Positions 18,568-27,077 of a DNA stretch of 64,000 bases are shown one piece after another. The notes under the pieces were generated by a model, which was not told the DNA's origin, ran no database searches, and saw only the letters and a list, made by a program, of their open reading frames with translations. The stretch lies in NCBI RefSeq assembly GCF_002980525.1, contig NZ_PVBQ01000015.1, forward strand, positions 1-64,000, read 5' to 3'. A program made the position numbers and the translations under genes. The stretch comes from Sphingobacterium haloxyli. GTDB taxonomy: Bacteria > Bacteroidota > Bacteroidia > Sphingobacteriales > Sphingobacteriaceae. Position 1 is the stretch's first letter. Each line of letters opens with the position of its first letter.

Positions 18568-19692
18568 TCACCGATTAGACAACGCCAGCAACGCAAACGA
18601 ACCCAGCCAGTGGCTTCCCATGTAGTCGTCGCCCGAAATATTCTTTAGCGAAAAATCAATGTGCGTATTGGCTAGTGGCACCAAGGTATGCTGTAATTCC
18701 GGTAACACCTGGGCAATACCATACAAACAATTTGCCCGGCTGAAATTCAAACCATCCAAATGGACCAGCTTGCCATCTGTTCGATCGCTCACAATAGCCG
18801 GCTGAAGGGTATCGATTTCCGTCTCAAATAATATCGGCATAAAATTTACTAGCCAGTTTTGGTATTCATCTTTCGACATAACTTTACTCATGAGATAGGC
18901 CTCTTCCAAGCATGGCGACAGAAAATCGTAACCACTGGGCTCATAAGCCAAATCACAGTTTTTATCCTGTTTAAAAAAACGTATACTATTGGTTTTTACC
19001 ACATTAAGCAACGCCATATCACCCGTTTCTTCCGCATACTCATACATCAGTGTAAGGCTAAAAGCCGTGTTATCGTGCTGCCCCGTACGGATAGGATAAA
19101 CCAATTTAGACAAGTATTGCTGCGTGCGTTCCGACAGCAGATCGACCAAGGGTTGCAGTGTCTCTACCCACTCCTGCGCATCGACATCGCGCCAGGATTT
19201 TAACTCCTGCTGCAACTTAAACAACCAGGCCCAACCGTAAGTGCGCTCAAAGTTCAAGTTATTTTTATCTTGAAAGAAAGCCAGCTCCACCGCCAGGTTT
19301 TCTTTTGTAATATGACTTTTTAACAATTGGCGAACCTTTCCGTCCGAATCAAGCTCCGGATATTGCCTTAACAACCGGACAATAGACCAATAGCCATGTA
19401 CCGACGAATGCCAGTCAAAGCAACCATAAAAAATAGGGCGCAACACCTTAGGAGATTTTAGATCAGCTTCGTTTCCCAATACCTGACCTAATTTATTTGG
19501 ATATTCAATCGTTAAACAATGCGTAGGCAGTTCAAAAATTCGTTTAGCCGTCTCCTCATTTAAAGTCAGTTGTGCTACGTTAACAGTATCCTCCGCATTT
19601 TCCTCTTTCCGCTTATCCCCAGATTCACAAGAAAGAAAAAACGCCATAACCCCAAAAGCAATTAACCGTAAACCCAAATTTACATACTGCAT
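18568..19692 (-). CDS. DUF2891 family lipoprotein
   Basis: 374 residues. A signal ending MAFFLSC marks a lipoprotein. The body has the DUF2891 pattern: YGCFDWHSSVHGYWSIVRLLRQYP, then ERTYGWAWLFKLQQEL, YPIRTGQHDNTAFSLTLMYEYA, PSGYDFLSPCLEEAYLM and DYMGSHWLGSFALLAL. The fold is expected to be an alpha/alpha barrel of unknown enzymatic role; the conserved His and aromatic residues suggest carbohydrate binding, which is inference. It converges on the immunity remnant and shares a 262-base divergent region with the MFS gene at 19955. Confidence 0.88.
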   Translation of the reverse strand: MQYVNLGLRLIAFGVMAFFLSCESGDKRKEENAEDTVNVAQLTLNEETAKRIFELPTHCLTIEYPNKLGQVLGNEADLKSPKVLRPIFYGCFDWHSSVHGYWSIVRLLRQYPELDSDGKVRQLLKSHITKENLAVELAFFQDKNNLNFERTYGWAWLFKLQQELKSWRDVDAQEWVETLQPLVDLLSERTQQYLSKLVYPIRTGQHDNTAFSLTLMYEYAEETGDMALLNVVKTNSIRFFKQDKNCDLAYEPSGYDFLSPCLEEAYLMSKVMSKDEYQNWLVNFMPILFETEIDTLQPAIVSDRTDGKLVHLDGLNFSRANCLYGIAQVLPELQHTLVPLANTHIDFSLKNISGDDYMGSHWLGSFALLALSNR

Positions 19693-19850
19693 AACTCATT
19701 ATTTTAGTCAACAATTATCTTATTACACGTAAAATTAGAAATAAAAAGCTAAATACTAATTGTCCCATACGGAGATTTGCACAGTCCCCTCTTTATCACA
19801 AAAGGTCGCCTCAAAAGCTTTGACAAATGCAGTAATACCATCGTTGCACT

Positions 19851-19932
19851 ATCCTCAATGTCAAAGGTTTTCAGCGACGACTTTTTTGGTTCTTTTTTGA
19901 GAGAAAAAAGAACATAAAAATATTTACCTTTG
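19851..19932. repeat. Dispersed hairpin repeat, copy A (carries a promoter)
   Basis: A 10-bp hairpin (arms 19889-19898 and 19904-19913, loop GAGAG) is flanked on one side by a TCGTCGCT-type motif (read on the minus strand) and on the other by ATATTTACCTTTG. The whole 80-base layout aligns with 37662-37739 in the opposite orientation: hairpin, CAAAAAA, TCGTCGCT, CTTTGA, GAGGATAG on one side, and AATATT(T)ACCTTTG on the other. The rest of 19693-19850 shows nothing beyond a low-complexity AT-rich sequence. Confidence 0.7.
19925..19932 (+). promoter_or_regulatory. -7 promoter box of the MFS gene, inside repeat copy A
   Basis: TACCTTTG fits TAnnTTTG and lies 22 bases before the MFS start. A TTTG at 19896-19899, at the hairpin loop, could serve as -33 box, although the 25-base spacing is a little long. 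Confidence 0.55.
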
Positions 19933-19954
19933 CGCTCTCTATTGAGCAAGGCAA

Positions 19955-21115
19955 ATGAACAAAGCACTTATCGCATTAGCATTTGGCGGATTAGCTATCG
20001 GGATGACAGAATTTACCATGATGGGCATCCTTCCAGACATCGCCAAAGATTTAAAGATCGAAATCCCGGAAGCCAGTAATTTAATTGCACTCTATGCGCT
20101 GGGCGTGGTAGTGGGAGCTCCTACCCTCGTCGCTTTCAGCGGAAAGTATTCCCCACGGAACATCTTGCTTTTTCTGATGCTTTTGTTTTTCGTGTTCAAC
20201 GGTATTTTCGCTATCGCTCCCAACAAGGTACTGCTACTCACCTCGCGTTTCATCTCCGGCTTTCCGCATGGTGCTTTCTTTGGCGTTGGCTCTGTAGTTG
20301 CGGCACGGCTGGCAAAACCAGGGAAAGAAGCACAGGCCATCTCCATGATGTTTACCGGAATGACCATAGCCAACTTAGCGGGCGTGCCCGTAGGAACCTA
20401 TATCGGGCATCATTATTCTTGGCGAATAACCTATGGCGTAATTAGTTTACTCGGTCTCATTACCTTTTTGGCGATCTATTTTTGGATGCCGAGAATGGAA
20501 GCCAGCAAAACCAACAACGTGTTAAAACAAATCCGCTATTTCGTCCGTTGGGATGCTTGGTTAATGGTAGCTGTTATTGCTATCGGGACAGGTGGCTTGT
20601 TTGCATGGATATCCTATATAGCGCCCTTAGTAACCGATGTATCAAATATTCCGGAAAACCGCGTACCCATTATTATGATACTTGTCGGATTAGGTATGTT
20701 TTTCGGCAATATCTTGGGCGGTAAACTCGCCGATAGTATATCACCATCCAAAGCGGTTATTATCGGGTTTATTTCGATGGCAACGTGCCTATTGGTACTG
20801 TTCTTTATCGCGCATAACACATACCTAGCCTATCCGATGGCATTTATTACCGGCATGATTTCCTTTTCGATCGGTTCGCCGTTGCAAATGATGCTGATCA
20901 ACAACGCCAAAGGTGCGGAAACATTTGCTGCTGCTGCCGGACAAGCTAGTTTTAATATTGGAAACACACTGGGCGCTTACCTGGGGGCTATTCCTATCAC
21001 ACTCGGATATGCCTACAATTATCCATCCCTTGTGGGGGTAGTCATGGCTAGTATGGGAGCTGTACTGGCTTATGTTTTCTGGAGAAAGGTCGTAAAACCA
21101 AAAATGAACATTTAA
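19955..21115 (+). CDS. MFS transporter, AraJ/sugar-efflux type
   Basis: 386 residues with about 12 hydrophobic segments. Characteristic stretches are ALAFGGLAIGMTEFTMMGILPDIA at the N-terminus, TSRFISGFPHGAFFGVGSVVAARL (motif around helix 4) and MTIANLAGVPVGTYIG (helix 5), as in the AraJ/Cmx/YdhP drug and sugar efflux branch. It probably exports a small molecule by proton antiport; the substrate cannot be read from sequence. Its stop overlaps the stop of the convergent DUF3810 gene by four bases, leaving no room for a terminator between them. Confidence 0.88.
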   Translation: MNKALIALAFGGLAIGMTEFTMMGILPDIAKDLKIEIPEASNLIALYALGVVVGAPTLVAFSGKYSPRNILLFLMLLFFVFNGIFAIAPNKVLLLTSRFISGFPHGAFFGVGSVVAARLAKPGKEAQAISMMFTGMTIANLAGVPVGTYIGHHYSWRITYGVISLLGLITFLAIYFWMPRMEASKTNNVLKQIRYFVRWDAWLMVAVIAIGTGGLFAWISYIAPLVTDVSNIPENRVPIIMILVGLGMFFGNILGGKLADSISPSKAVIIGFISMATCLLVLFFIAHNTYLAYPMAFITGMISFSIGSPLQMMLINNAKGAETFAAAAGQASFNIGNTLGAYLGAIPITLGYAYNYPSLVGVVMASMGAVLAYVFWRKVVKPKMNI

Positions 21116-22197
21116 CGTAAACGTTGCTTCTCCCAAGCAATGACTAATCGGCTCATTAGCGAGTAACGTGCCATACCTTCGGGCTGGTTATTATGCCGCA
21201 AATAGCTTCCGTAAAACAGGTTTGTCAAGCGGTTAAATGTGCCATAATATTGTTGCCAAAAGAGGCGTTCGTTCTCGTAATCGTTACGGGCAGCCGCTGA
21301 AAGCTTGTTCACGTAAGCTGTATAGCGCGTTTTATCCGAAAAATACAAAGGTCGAAGCAGATATTGGACCGTCTCGTAGTAGGCGGCATAACGATACCAG
21401 TTATCCGGGTGGTCGTGCAGCATCAAGAAAGCGATAAAGTTGCATTCGTCTTCAAATCCGATTCCCATCTGATGGGCTAATTCATGCACCACCGTAAAGG
21501 GATAAGACGTTTCGGGCATCACAGCATTGACCTGCACTTCTTGCGTGAAAGGATTGAAATAACCCGTAACCGTAAAGTAAGAAGCCAACACACTGGAGAC
21601 CGGCTGTTTCGCTTTCACTTGTGTACGGGACAACATCGGTAACCGATCGCCGCTCTCTGCCATTAGCTGTTGCAATTCCTGTCGGGCCCGGTCTTTATCC
21701 ATTTTGCTGGTGTCCAGTTGCTCCCGGAGCTCGTTGATTTCGATGATATAGCGATCTAGGATGTCGATATAGTCCGCTTGAACAATGGTATCGATTTCCA
21801 GATCAAGCTGCTGTTGCAAAGGCACCCGATAATACTGCAACCCCCAGCTCACGTAGAAATAAATATAGGTTCCAAATAGAACCAAAACCAGCTGCATCAA
21901 CCGTTTCTGCGCTGTTGCCCACTTGCGCCGAGATAGTGCGATCACCGAAGAGATGGCTGCCCAAAGCAGGGTCCCCGATAGAACGACGTAAAACACATCT
22001 CCAATACTAAAAGGAAACCAGCCGAACAGTAGTTTGGGTACATGCGAAAAAAACGGGTAAAACTGGCGGCTGTAGTATTGCTCTACAAATGTCGGTGACG
22101 CTTTTATCCAGGATAAAAGCAACATCACGCTGAGACAAATCGCTACCGCGACCAGGTACCTTTTCTTGCCGTTTATGAGCTTAACTTTCGGTTTCAA
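21112..22197 (-). CDS. DUF3810 family membrane zinc-peptidase-like protein
   Basis: 361 residues. Membrane segments at about 14-30, 60-80 and 98-115 are followed by a globular domain with HELAHQ at 238-243 (HExxH) and FEDECNFIAFL shortly after, whose Glu is a likely third zinc ligand. This matches DUF3810, a Bacteroidota zincin-like family of unknown substrate. The start overlaps the stop of the nucleoid-associated protein gene by 17 bases, so the two are probably cotranscribed. Confidence 0.87.
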   Translation of the reverse strand: MKPKVKLINGKKRYLVAVAICLSVMLLLSWIKASPTFVEQYYSRQFYPFFSHVPKLLFGWFPFSIGDVFYVVLSGTLLWAAISSVIALSRRKWATAQKRLMQLVLVLFGTYIYFYVSWGLQYYRVPLQQQLDLEIDTIVQADYIDILDRYIIEINELREQLDTSKMDKDRARQELQQLMAESGDRLPMLSRTQVKAKQPVSSVLASYFTVTGYFNPFTQEVQVNAVMPETSYPFTVVHELAHQMGIGFEDECNFIAFLMLHDHPDNWYRYAAYYETVQYLLRPLYFSDKTRYTAYVNKLSAAARNDYENERLFWQQYYGTFNRLTNLFYGSYLRHNNQPEGMARYSLMSRLVIAWEKQRLR

Positions 22198-23236
22198 AAT
22201 ACAGTTTATAATAATTTAATCCGCGTTCTTCATCAAAGCCAGATTCGATATAGTCTCGCTTACCGTGCACGTATATATGAAAATTTTTGTCCAATTTGAG
22301 AACGGATTTGTAGGAGGCTGCCATTTTTTTAACTGCTGGAGATGCGATCTCGAAATTGGATTGAAACGGCGCCTCGAACTCGTCGGCAAAATGTTGCTGG
22401 TATTCCTTAAATAACGACGCTGCCTGCGGATTGCCAATGACTTCCTCTTCAAATTCGCCCTGATCAAACGTTTCTTTGGTTTTGAAATAGTTCATCGAAC
22501 GGTTTAAGAGATCAATTTTATCGGCACTTTCCAATTCAAATGTTTCATCGAGCTTATCGTTTACAAAATTCTTATAAACCTTGAGCAAGTTGCCGGTCTG
22601 CTGGAAATTGTCATTACGGGTTTTGATCTTCAAAAAATCATCCTTCCAATAGACAGCTTCCGATTGATTCGTTTGGTCTACGACCAACACTTTATACCCC
22701 GCTTCCGCTTCTGTCTTGACAATCACGACGCCTTTATCCAATTTATTGATATTGATGGCTTCTTGTTCATAATCCAGATCAAAACCACCTGCATTTGGAT
22801 ATACCTTTAAGTAGGCTTCCTTGTTCTCGGATTTAAATATACCGATCGCATCGTGTTCCTCGCCTTCGAGTTGTACATTCTTCAAGGCAACTACGTAAAG
22901 CTCCCCGGCTTTAATCTTCGGATGTTCCGATACCTCATACAGATGTTTCGCCAACTGTTGGGACATTTCGTGAAAATGGATTTTCGCTTCAAAATATTGC
23001 TTTGCAAAATAATAGACTTCATTCAGCTGTAAGTCATCATTGGGATGATAAAAACGATATACCTCGTTTGCTTTGCTAAAAGGTTTCATAAAGTACTGCA
23101 TCAGTAGGTCGGGCAGCACCTCGTCCTGTGCAATATCGATAGGCGTATCGGATAACACGTAGAACTCGTCCTGTGCTTTATTCCCTACACGATGTATGGA
23201 AAGCTGTTCAAAAGTTGCGTCTTGGTGAAAGAACAT
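22181..23236 (-). CDS. Nucleoid-associated protein (NdpA/YejK-like family)
   Basis: 351 residues. The N-terminus (FEQLSIHRVGNKAQDEFYVLSDTPI) and the segments LYVVALKNVQLEGEEHDAIGIFKSENKE, EAININKLDKGVVIV and YWKDDFLKIKTRNDNFQQT are typical of the NA37 nucleoid-associated family in Bacteroidota. E. coli YejK of this family binds the nucleoid, but the exact role is unknown. No signal peptide. It overlaps the DUF3810 gene that follows. Confidence 0.85.
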   Translation of the reverse strand: MFFHQDATFEQLSIHRVGNKAQDEFYVLSDTPIDIAQDEVLPDLLMQYFMKPFSKANEVYRFYHPNDDLQLNEVYYFAKQYFEAKIHFHEMSQQLAKHLYEVSEHPKIKAGELYVVALKNVQLEGEEHDAIGIFKSENKEAYLKVYPNAGGFDLDYEQEAININKLDKGVVIVKTEAEAGYKVLVVDQTNQSEAVYWKDDFLKIKTRNDNFQQTGNLLKVYKNFVNDKLDETFELESADKIDLLNRSMNYFKTKETFDQGEFEEEVIGNPQAASLFKEYQQHFADEFEAPFQSNFEIASPAVKKMAASYKSVLKLDKNFHIYVHGKRDYIESGFDEERGLNYYKLYFETES

Positions 23237-23281
23237 GTTTTAGTATTTAGTATATAGATATGATGCAAAACTCTTCATTAA

Positions 23282-24187
23282 TCAAAAGCCAAAAATATCG
23301 ACGGCTGTCTTATAGGTATTCACATGGGCATTTACGATATCTTTGATATGTGTAGAATAACCTCCCCCCATGCTGATTTGTACAGACAGACCTCTCTGTT
23401 GGCATTTATCCAATACCATTTCGTCCCGGCGTTTACAACCTGCTGCCGTCAATTTAAGCTTTCCGAGTTTATCGGTAGCTAAAATATCAACTCCTGCTTG
23501 ATAAAACACAAAATCGGGATCAAAAACGGTAAATATTCTATCGAGATTCCGTTTTAATTCGGTCAGATAAGCTGCGTCCTCCATCCCATCTGGTAATGGT
23601 ACATCTACATCTGAACATTCCTTGATAAAGGGAAAGTTCTTATCGCCGTGCATCGAGAAGGTAAAGACTTGCGGATTCCCGTCAAAGATATGGGCCGTAC
23701 CATTCCCTTGATGTACATCTAAATCGATAATTAAGACCTTGTACGCTAACCCCTTCGCTAACAGGTAGGCGGCAGCCACTGCTTGATCATTAAACAAACA
23801 GAAACCTTCGCCAAAATCGCGTCCGGCATGGTGTGTACCGCCGGCAACATTAAAAGCAACGCCATGTTCTAAGGCATATAAACTTGCCTGAATGGTACCA
23901 TCCAAAATATACCGTTCACGGTCGACCAGCGATTGCGACAGCGGAAATCCAATTCTACGCACCATTTTTGCGTCCAAAGAGCAATCCATTAGCTGAGCGA
24001 CATAGTGCCCATCATGTGCCAATGTAATGGTCGGTATTTCGGCAAGGTTCGGCTGAAAAAAACTAGCTGCCGAGACTATACCTTCATAACGTAATTGCGC
24101 GGGAATAAGCTCATATTTCACCATAGGGAAACGATGTCCTGTCCGCAAGGGATGCACATAGGCTGGATGATATGCTATTCGTAACAC
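23282..24187 (-). CDS. Histone-deacetylase family hydrolase (AcuC/HDAC-like)
   Basis: 301 residues, normal for bacterial class II-like deacetylases. Key motifs are visible: VAGGTHHAGRDFGEGFCLFND (catalytic His pair), VLIIDLDVHQGNGTAHIF (zinc ligands Asp and His) and FYQAGVDILATDKLGKLKLT (third Asp ligand). It should remove acyl groups from a lysine side chain or small amine; the natural substrate is unknown. It is transcribed divergently from yceH across 109 bases. Confidence 0.9.
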   Translation of the reverse strand: MLRIAYHPAYVHPLRTGHRFPMVKYELIPAQLRYEGIVSAASFFQPNLAEIPTITLAHDGHYVAQLMDCSLDAKMVRRIGFPLSQSLVDRERYILDGTIQASLYALEHGVAFNVAGGTHHAGRDFGEGFCLFNDQAVAAAYLLAKGLAYKVLIIDLDVHQGNGTAHIFDGNPQVFTFSMHGDKNFPFIKECSDVDVPLPDGMEDAAYLTELKRNLDRIFTVFDPDFVFYQAGVDILATDKLGKLKLTAAGCKRRDEMVLDKCQQRGLSVQISMGGGYSTHIKDIVNAHVNTYKTAVDIFGF

Positions 24188-24296
24188 AAGGTTTCCATTT
24201 TGTTCTCCGCGAAGTTAAAAAAACAAGGCGGACAAAATAAAACAAGAATATTTTTTTTATCTTCGAAGCCGACAGACCGAATCAGTTTATCAAAAT

Positions 24297-24956
24297 ATGG
24301 AAGAAACAAACAATTTACCTGTTTTAAGTGGAGAAGAGTTACGTGTTTTAGGTTCACTTTTGGAGAAATCCAAGACGACGCCGGAATATTACCCGATGAC
24401 CCTGAATGGGTTACAGACGGCGTGCAATCAAAAAACTTCTCGCAAACCGGTCGTTTCATATCATGAAAATACGATTATAGCGGCATTGGACACTTTGCGA
24501 AAAAGAGGTTTGATATCGACGGTGGTGGGTGGCGGAAGCCGTGTAACAAAATACAAACACAACCTGGCTATACAGTTTCCTTTAATTCCACAAGAATTGG
24601 CCGCATTGTGCCTACTCATCCTCCGGGGTCCACTAACTCCTGGCGAAATTAATTCTAATTCCGGTCGATTGTTTAATTTTGAAAGTATCGATGAGGTACA
24701 GGATGTATTGAACCGCCTACAAGAACAAGAGCCTCCATTTGTAAAACAACTAACGAAACGCCCTGGCCAAAAGGAAATTCGTTATGTACATTTGCTCGGC
24801 GAAATAAATGAAGAAGATTACGAAAACCTTTCCAGTGGTTCGGATAGTGGCTCCTCAGGTCGTGTGCAGGAACTAGAAGAACGGGTAAACATTTTGGAGG
24901 AGCAATTAAACACATTGAAACGAGAATTCGACAACTTGATGGAACAGCTGTCGTAG
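24297..24956 (+). CDS. YceH family (DUF480) winged-helix protein
   Basis: 219 residues. LSGEELRVLGSLLEKSKTTPEYYPMTLNGLQTACNQKTSR and YHENTIIAALDTLRKRGLISTVVGGGSRVTKYKH are the conserved first winged helix. A second follows (LLILRGPLTPGEINSNSGRLFNF). The C-terminal 45 residues (VQELEERVNILEEQLNTLKREFDNLMEQL) form a short coiled coil. YceH proteins are widely conserved but of undetermined role. The upstream TATCTTCG (about 24271) is close to the promoter consensus. Confidence 0.92.
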   Translation: MEETNNLPVLSGEELRVLGSLLEKSKTTPEYYPMTLNGLQTACNQKTSRKPVVSYHENTIIAALDTLRKRGLISTVVGGGSRVTKYKHNLAIQFPLIPQELAALCLLILRGPLTPGEINSNSGRLFNFESIDEVQDVLNRLQEQEPPFVKQLTKRPGQKEIRYVHLLGEINEEDYENLSSGSDSGSSGRVQELEERVNILEEQLNTLKREFDNLMEQLS

Positions 24957-25042
24957 CCTGTTACATTTTACTGATTTATACCGTTTTATATTCGAGGCAC
25001 AGCTTTTGCGGTCTATTAATAAAAAACTAACAGTCATATACA

Positions 25043-25132
25043 ATGAAAAGAACACCTGCAACTACATTCGTGATACTAGCCGTTATAGCGGTGGTGCTCC
25101 TATTTGTAACGACATGCGCAGGGCTGGAATGA
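25043..25132 (+). CDS. 29-residue hydrophobic microprotein (copy 1)
   Basis: An ATG-initiated frame of 29 codons: MKRTPATTF, then a hydrophobic stretch (VILAVIAVVLLFV), then TTCAGLE. It is a paralogue of the frame at 25239-25328: both have M-K/R-R-T-P-x-T-T at the start and TTCAG at the end, the same length and the same spacing. The conserved substitutions at the protein level argue that it is translated. The TTCAG end may be a lipobox-like site (lipidation at Cys) or a short cytosolic/periplasmic tail of a single membrane helix. It has its own terminator (25146-25175). No family recognised. Confidence 0.65.
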   Translation: MKRTPATTFVILAVIAVVLLFVTTCAGLE

Positions 25133-25145
25133 AGCCATAGGTCAA

Positions 25146-25175
25146 CGATTATCTACATAATCGCTTTTATTTTAT
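25146..25175 (+). terminator. Rho-independent terminator after microprotein copy 1
   Basis: A 7-bp perfect stem (CGATTAT / ATAATCG, loop CTAC, 25146-25163) is followed by CTTTTATTTT. It separates the two microprotein genes into independent transcripts. Confidence 0.7.
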
Positions 25176-25238
25176 CTTTTTTCCAAGCGAGGCATGTCTT
25201 TTGTTAGGTTATATGTAGAAAACTGAAAGGATGAAGTC

Positions 25239-25328
25239 ATGAGAAGAACGCCCTATACCACGATTACCATTGTAGTGCTTGTTGCACTGGTCATAATTTT
25301 TGCCACCACTTGCGCTGGGGTTATCTAA
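25239..25328 (+). CDS. 29-residue hydrophobic microprotein (copy 2)
   Basis: Same design as 25043-25132: MRRTPYTTI, a hydrophobic helix (TIVVLVALVIIFA) and TTCAGVI. An AAAGGA sequence about 10 bases before the ATG is a plausible ribosome site. Both copies are preceded by the same motif pair, CGAGGCA-N3-CTTTTG (24993-25008 and 25188-25203), ending 34 and 35 bases before the ATG. The duplicated unit therefore includes a control region. The function is unknown; a membrane microprotein or small lipoprotein is likely from the sequence. Confidence 0.65.
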   Translation: MRRTPYTTITIVVLVALVIIFATTCAGVI

Positions 25329-25376
25329 TAATAAAGTAAGTTTTCCACGTCGTCCCGCTTCTTTCAGAAAATGCCT

Positions 25377-25384
25377 TATCTTTG
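25377..25384 (+). promoter_or_regulatory. -7 promoter box of the CDF transporter gene
   Basis: TATCTTTG fits TAnnTTTG and lies 19 bases before the start codon at 25404. No clear -33 box. Confidence 0.5.
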
Positions 25385-25403
25385 AAGAAAATGGGACGAA
25401 ATA

Positions 25404-26279
25404 ATGTCAAACTCGGATAAGGCAATTAAGACCACTTATTTTAGTATACTAACCAACTTCTTGTTGGCACTGGTTAAGTGGCTAGCGGGCTATTTCGGAC
25501 ATTCCCATGCGTTGATTGCTGACGCCATTGAATCTACAACGGATATTTTTTCCTCCTTCCTGGTATTATTGGGACTTAAGTATGCTAAGCGTCCCGCGGA
25601 TCATACCCACCCCTATGGACACGGGCGTATAGAACCTTTGATTACCTTTATCGTCGTTATTTTCCTTATCGTTTCGGCTTTCATTATTGCTAAAGAGAGT
25701 ATATATAACATTCAGAACCCACACGAGGCTCCCAGAACGTGGACATTATATGTATTGGGGGCCATTATACTCTGGAAAGAAATTTGCTTCCGGGTCATCA
25801 TGCGGAGGAGCAAGAAGCTTAATAGCTCCTCACTTAAAGCTGATGCTTGGCACCATCGTAGTGACGCCATCACTTCTGTCGCGGCTTTCGTCGGTATATT
25901 GATTGCGGTAAGTTTCGGTGAGGGATACGAAAGTGCGGACGATTGGGCAGCTTTGTTCGCTTCAGGATTGATCATCTATAATTGTTACGGTATATTCCGT
26001 CCGGCTTTAGCGGAAATTATGGACGAAAACCGATACGAAGAGTTAGAGGAAGAAGTTCGTCAACATTCCCTCCATGTGACGGGCGTCAAGTTGATAGAGA
26101 AATGTTATATCAGAAAAATCGGCATGCTTTTCCAGATAGATTTGCATGCCGTTGTCAACCCCGATTTGTCTGTTCGTGAGGGACACGCTATAGCCCATGA
26201 TCTCAAAGATTACTTAATTGCCAACTTGGACAACATCGGAAATGTCTTTGTACACATTGAGCCCTTTGAGGAAAACTAA
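25404..26279 (+). CDS. Cation diffusion facilitator family transporter
   Basis: 291 residues. Membrane helices carry the metal-site motifs HALIADAIESTTDIFSS (helix 2) and KADAWHHRSDAITSVAAF (helix 5), each with the Asp/His pairs of CDF zinc/iron/manganese exporters. The C-terminal cytoplasmic domain (about 210-291, VRQHSLHVTGVKLIEKCYIRKIGMLFQIDLHAVVNPDLSVREGH) is the ferredoxin-like ZT dimerisation domain. It exports divalent metal by proton exchange; the metal cannot be told from sequence. Its stop overlaps the stop of the convergent SDR gene (CTAA). Confidence 0.92.
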   Translation: MSNSDKAIKTTYFSILTNFLLALVKWLAGYFGHSHALIADAIESTTDIFSSFLVLLGLKYAKRPADHTHPYGHGRIEPLITFIVVIFLIVSAFIIAKESIYNIQNPHEAPRTWTLYVLGAIILWKEICFRVIMRRSKKLNSSSLKADAWHHRSDAITSVAAFVGILIAVSFGEGYESADDWAALFASGLIIYNCYGIFRPALAEIMDENRYEELEEEVRQHSLHVTGVKLIEKCYIRKIGMLFQIDLHAVVNPDLSVREGHAIAHDLKDYLIANLDNIGNVFVHIEPFEEN

Positions 26280-27067
26280 TCTTCTTTGATTAAAGACCTA
26301 TCCAAATGTACGTATCCGCCATCGACATGAATAAGCTGTCCGGTGGTATGGCTTGACTTGTCCGATAACAAAAATACGGCGGTATTTGCTATTTCTTCGG
26401 CTGTAGTCATGCGGTTTTCCAGCGGTATGCGATCCGTTATCTTTTTGAGCGTTTCCTCAGGATTATCCAATGTTTGTATCCAAGAGTCGTATTGCGGCGT
26501 TGCACACTCCGCGACCACAATTGCGTTCACCCGAATACTGTATGGCAAAAGCTCTACTGCCCATTCGCGCGTAAGGGCATTTCGTCCGCCGTTAGAAGCC
26601 GCATAGCCCGACGTGTTCCCTTGGCCAGTCTCCGCCGTTTTCGAACTAATATTTACAATACTGCCTCTGGATACACGCAAAGCATCAATGCAGTAATGAG
26701 CCATTAAATAATAGTGGATCAGGTTTTTATGTAAGGACTCGACAAACTTATCATAGTTTCCTGTAATAAGTCCTACCCCATCGTTATGGCCTGCGTTATT
26801 GACCAACCCGTCGATCCGACCTAGAGCAGTGAGCGTTTCCTCCGCCGCTCTCTTACATTCTTCGGGCTTGGAAAGTTCTGCTTCCACGCAAAATGCGCTT
26901 CCCCCTAAAGCTTCTACCTCTGCCTTAACTAAATCGTTATCCTCTTGTTTTCTTCCGACAATAACGGGCAATGCGCCTTCATTTGCCAATGCCAAAACAA
27001 CAGCTTTACCGATCCCTTTTGCGCCGCCTGTTACAATGACTACTTTACCTTTTAAATTTAAATCCAT
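26276..27067 (-). CDS. SDR-family oxidoreductase, probable L-fucose dehydrogenase of the fucose operon
   Basis: 263 residues. The nucleotide site is intact (VTGGAKGIGKAV, then NNAGHND). The catalytic Ser/Tyr region reads VNISSKTAETGQGNTSGYAASNGGRNALTREWAVELLP. The usual YxxxK lysine is replaced by Asn (codon AAC). It is the last gene of the operon. By content the step would be oxidation of L-fucose to L-fuconolactone; the other SDR (28793-29557) would then be the keto-deoxy-fuconate dehydrogenase. The assignment between the two SDRs is inference. Confidence 0.75.
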   Translation of the reverse strand: MDLNLKGKVVIVTGGAKGIGKAVVLALANEGALPVIVGRKQEDNDLVKAEVEALGGSAFCVEAELSKPEECKRAAEETLTALGRIDGLVNNAGHNDGVGLITGNYDKFVESLHKNLIHYYLMAHYCIDALRVSRGSIVNISSKTAETGQGNTSGYAASNGGRNALTREWAVELLPYSIRVNAIVVAECATPQYDSWIQTLDNPEETLKKITDRIPLENRMTTAEEIANTAVFLLSDKSSHTTGQLIHVDGGYVHLDRSLIKED

Positions 27068-27077
27068 TTTTTACGCT

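Noticed and set aside
24200..24466. Plus-strand frame overlapping yceH
   Set aside because: It covers the divergent promoter region and the start of yceH in another frame; yceH is clearly the real gene.
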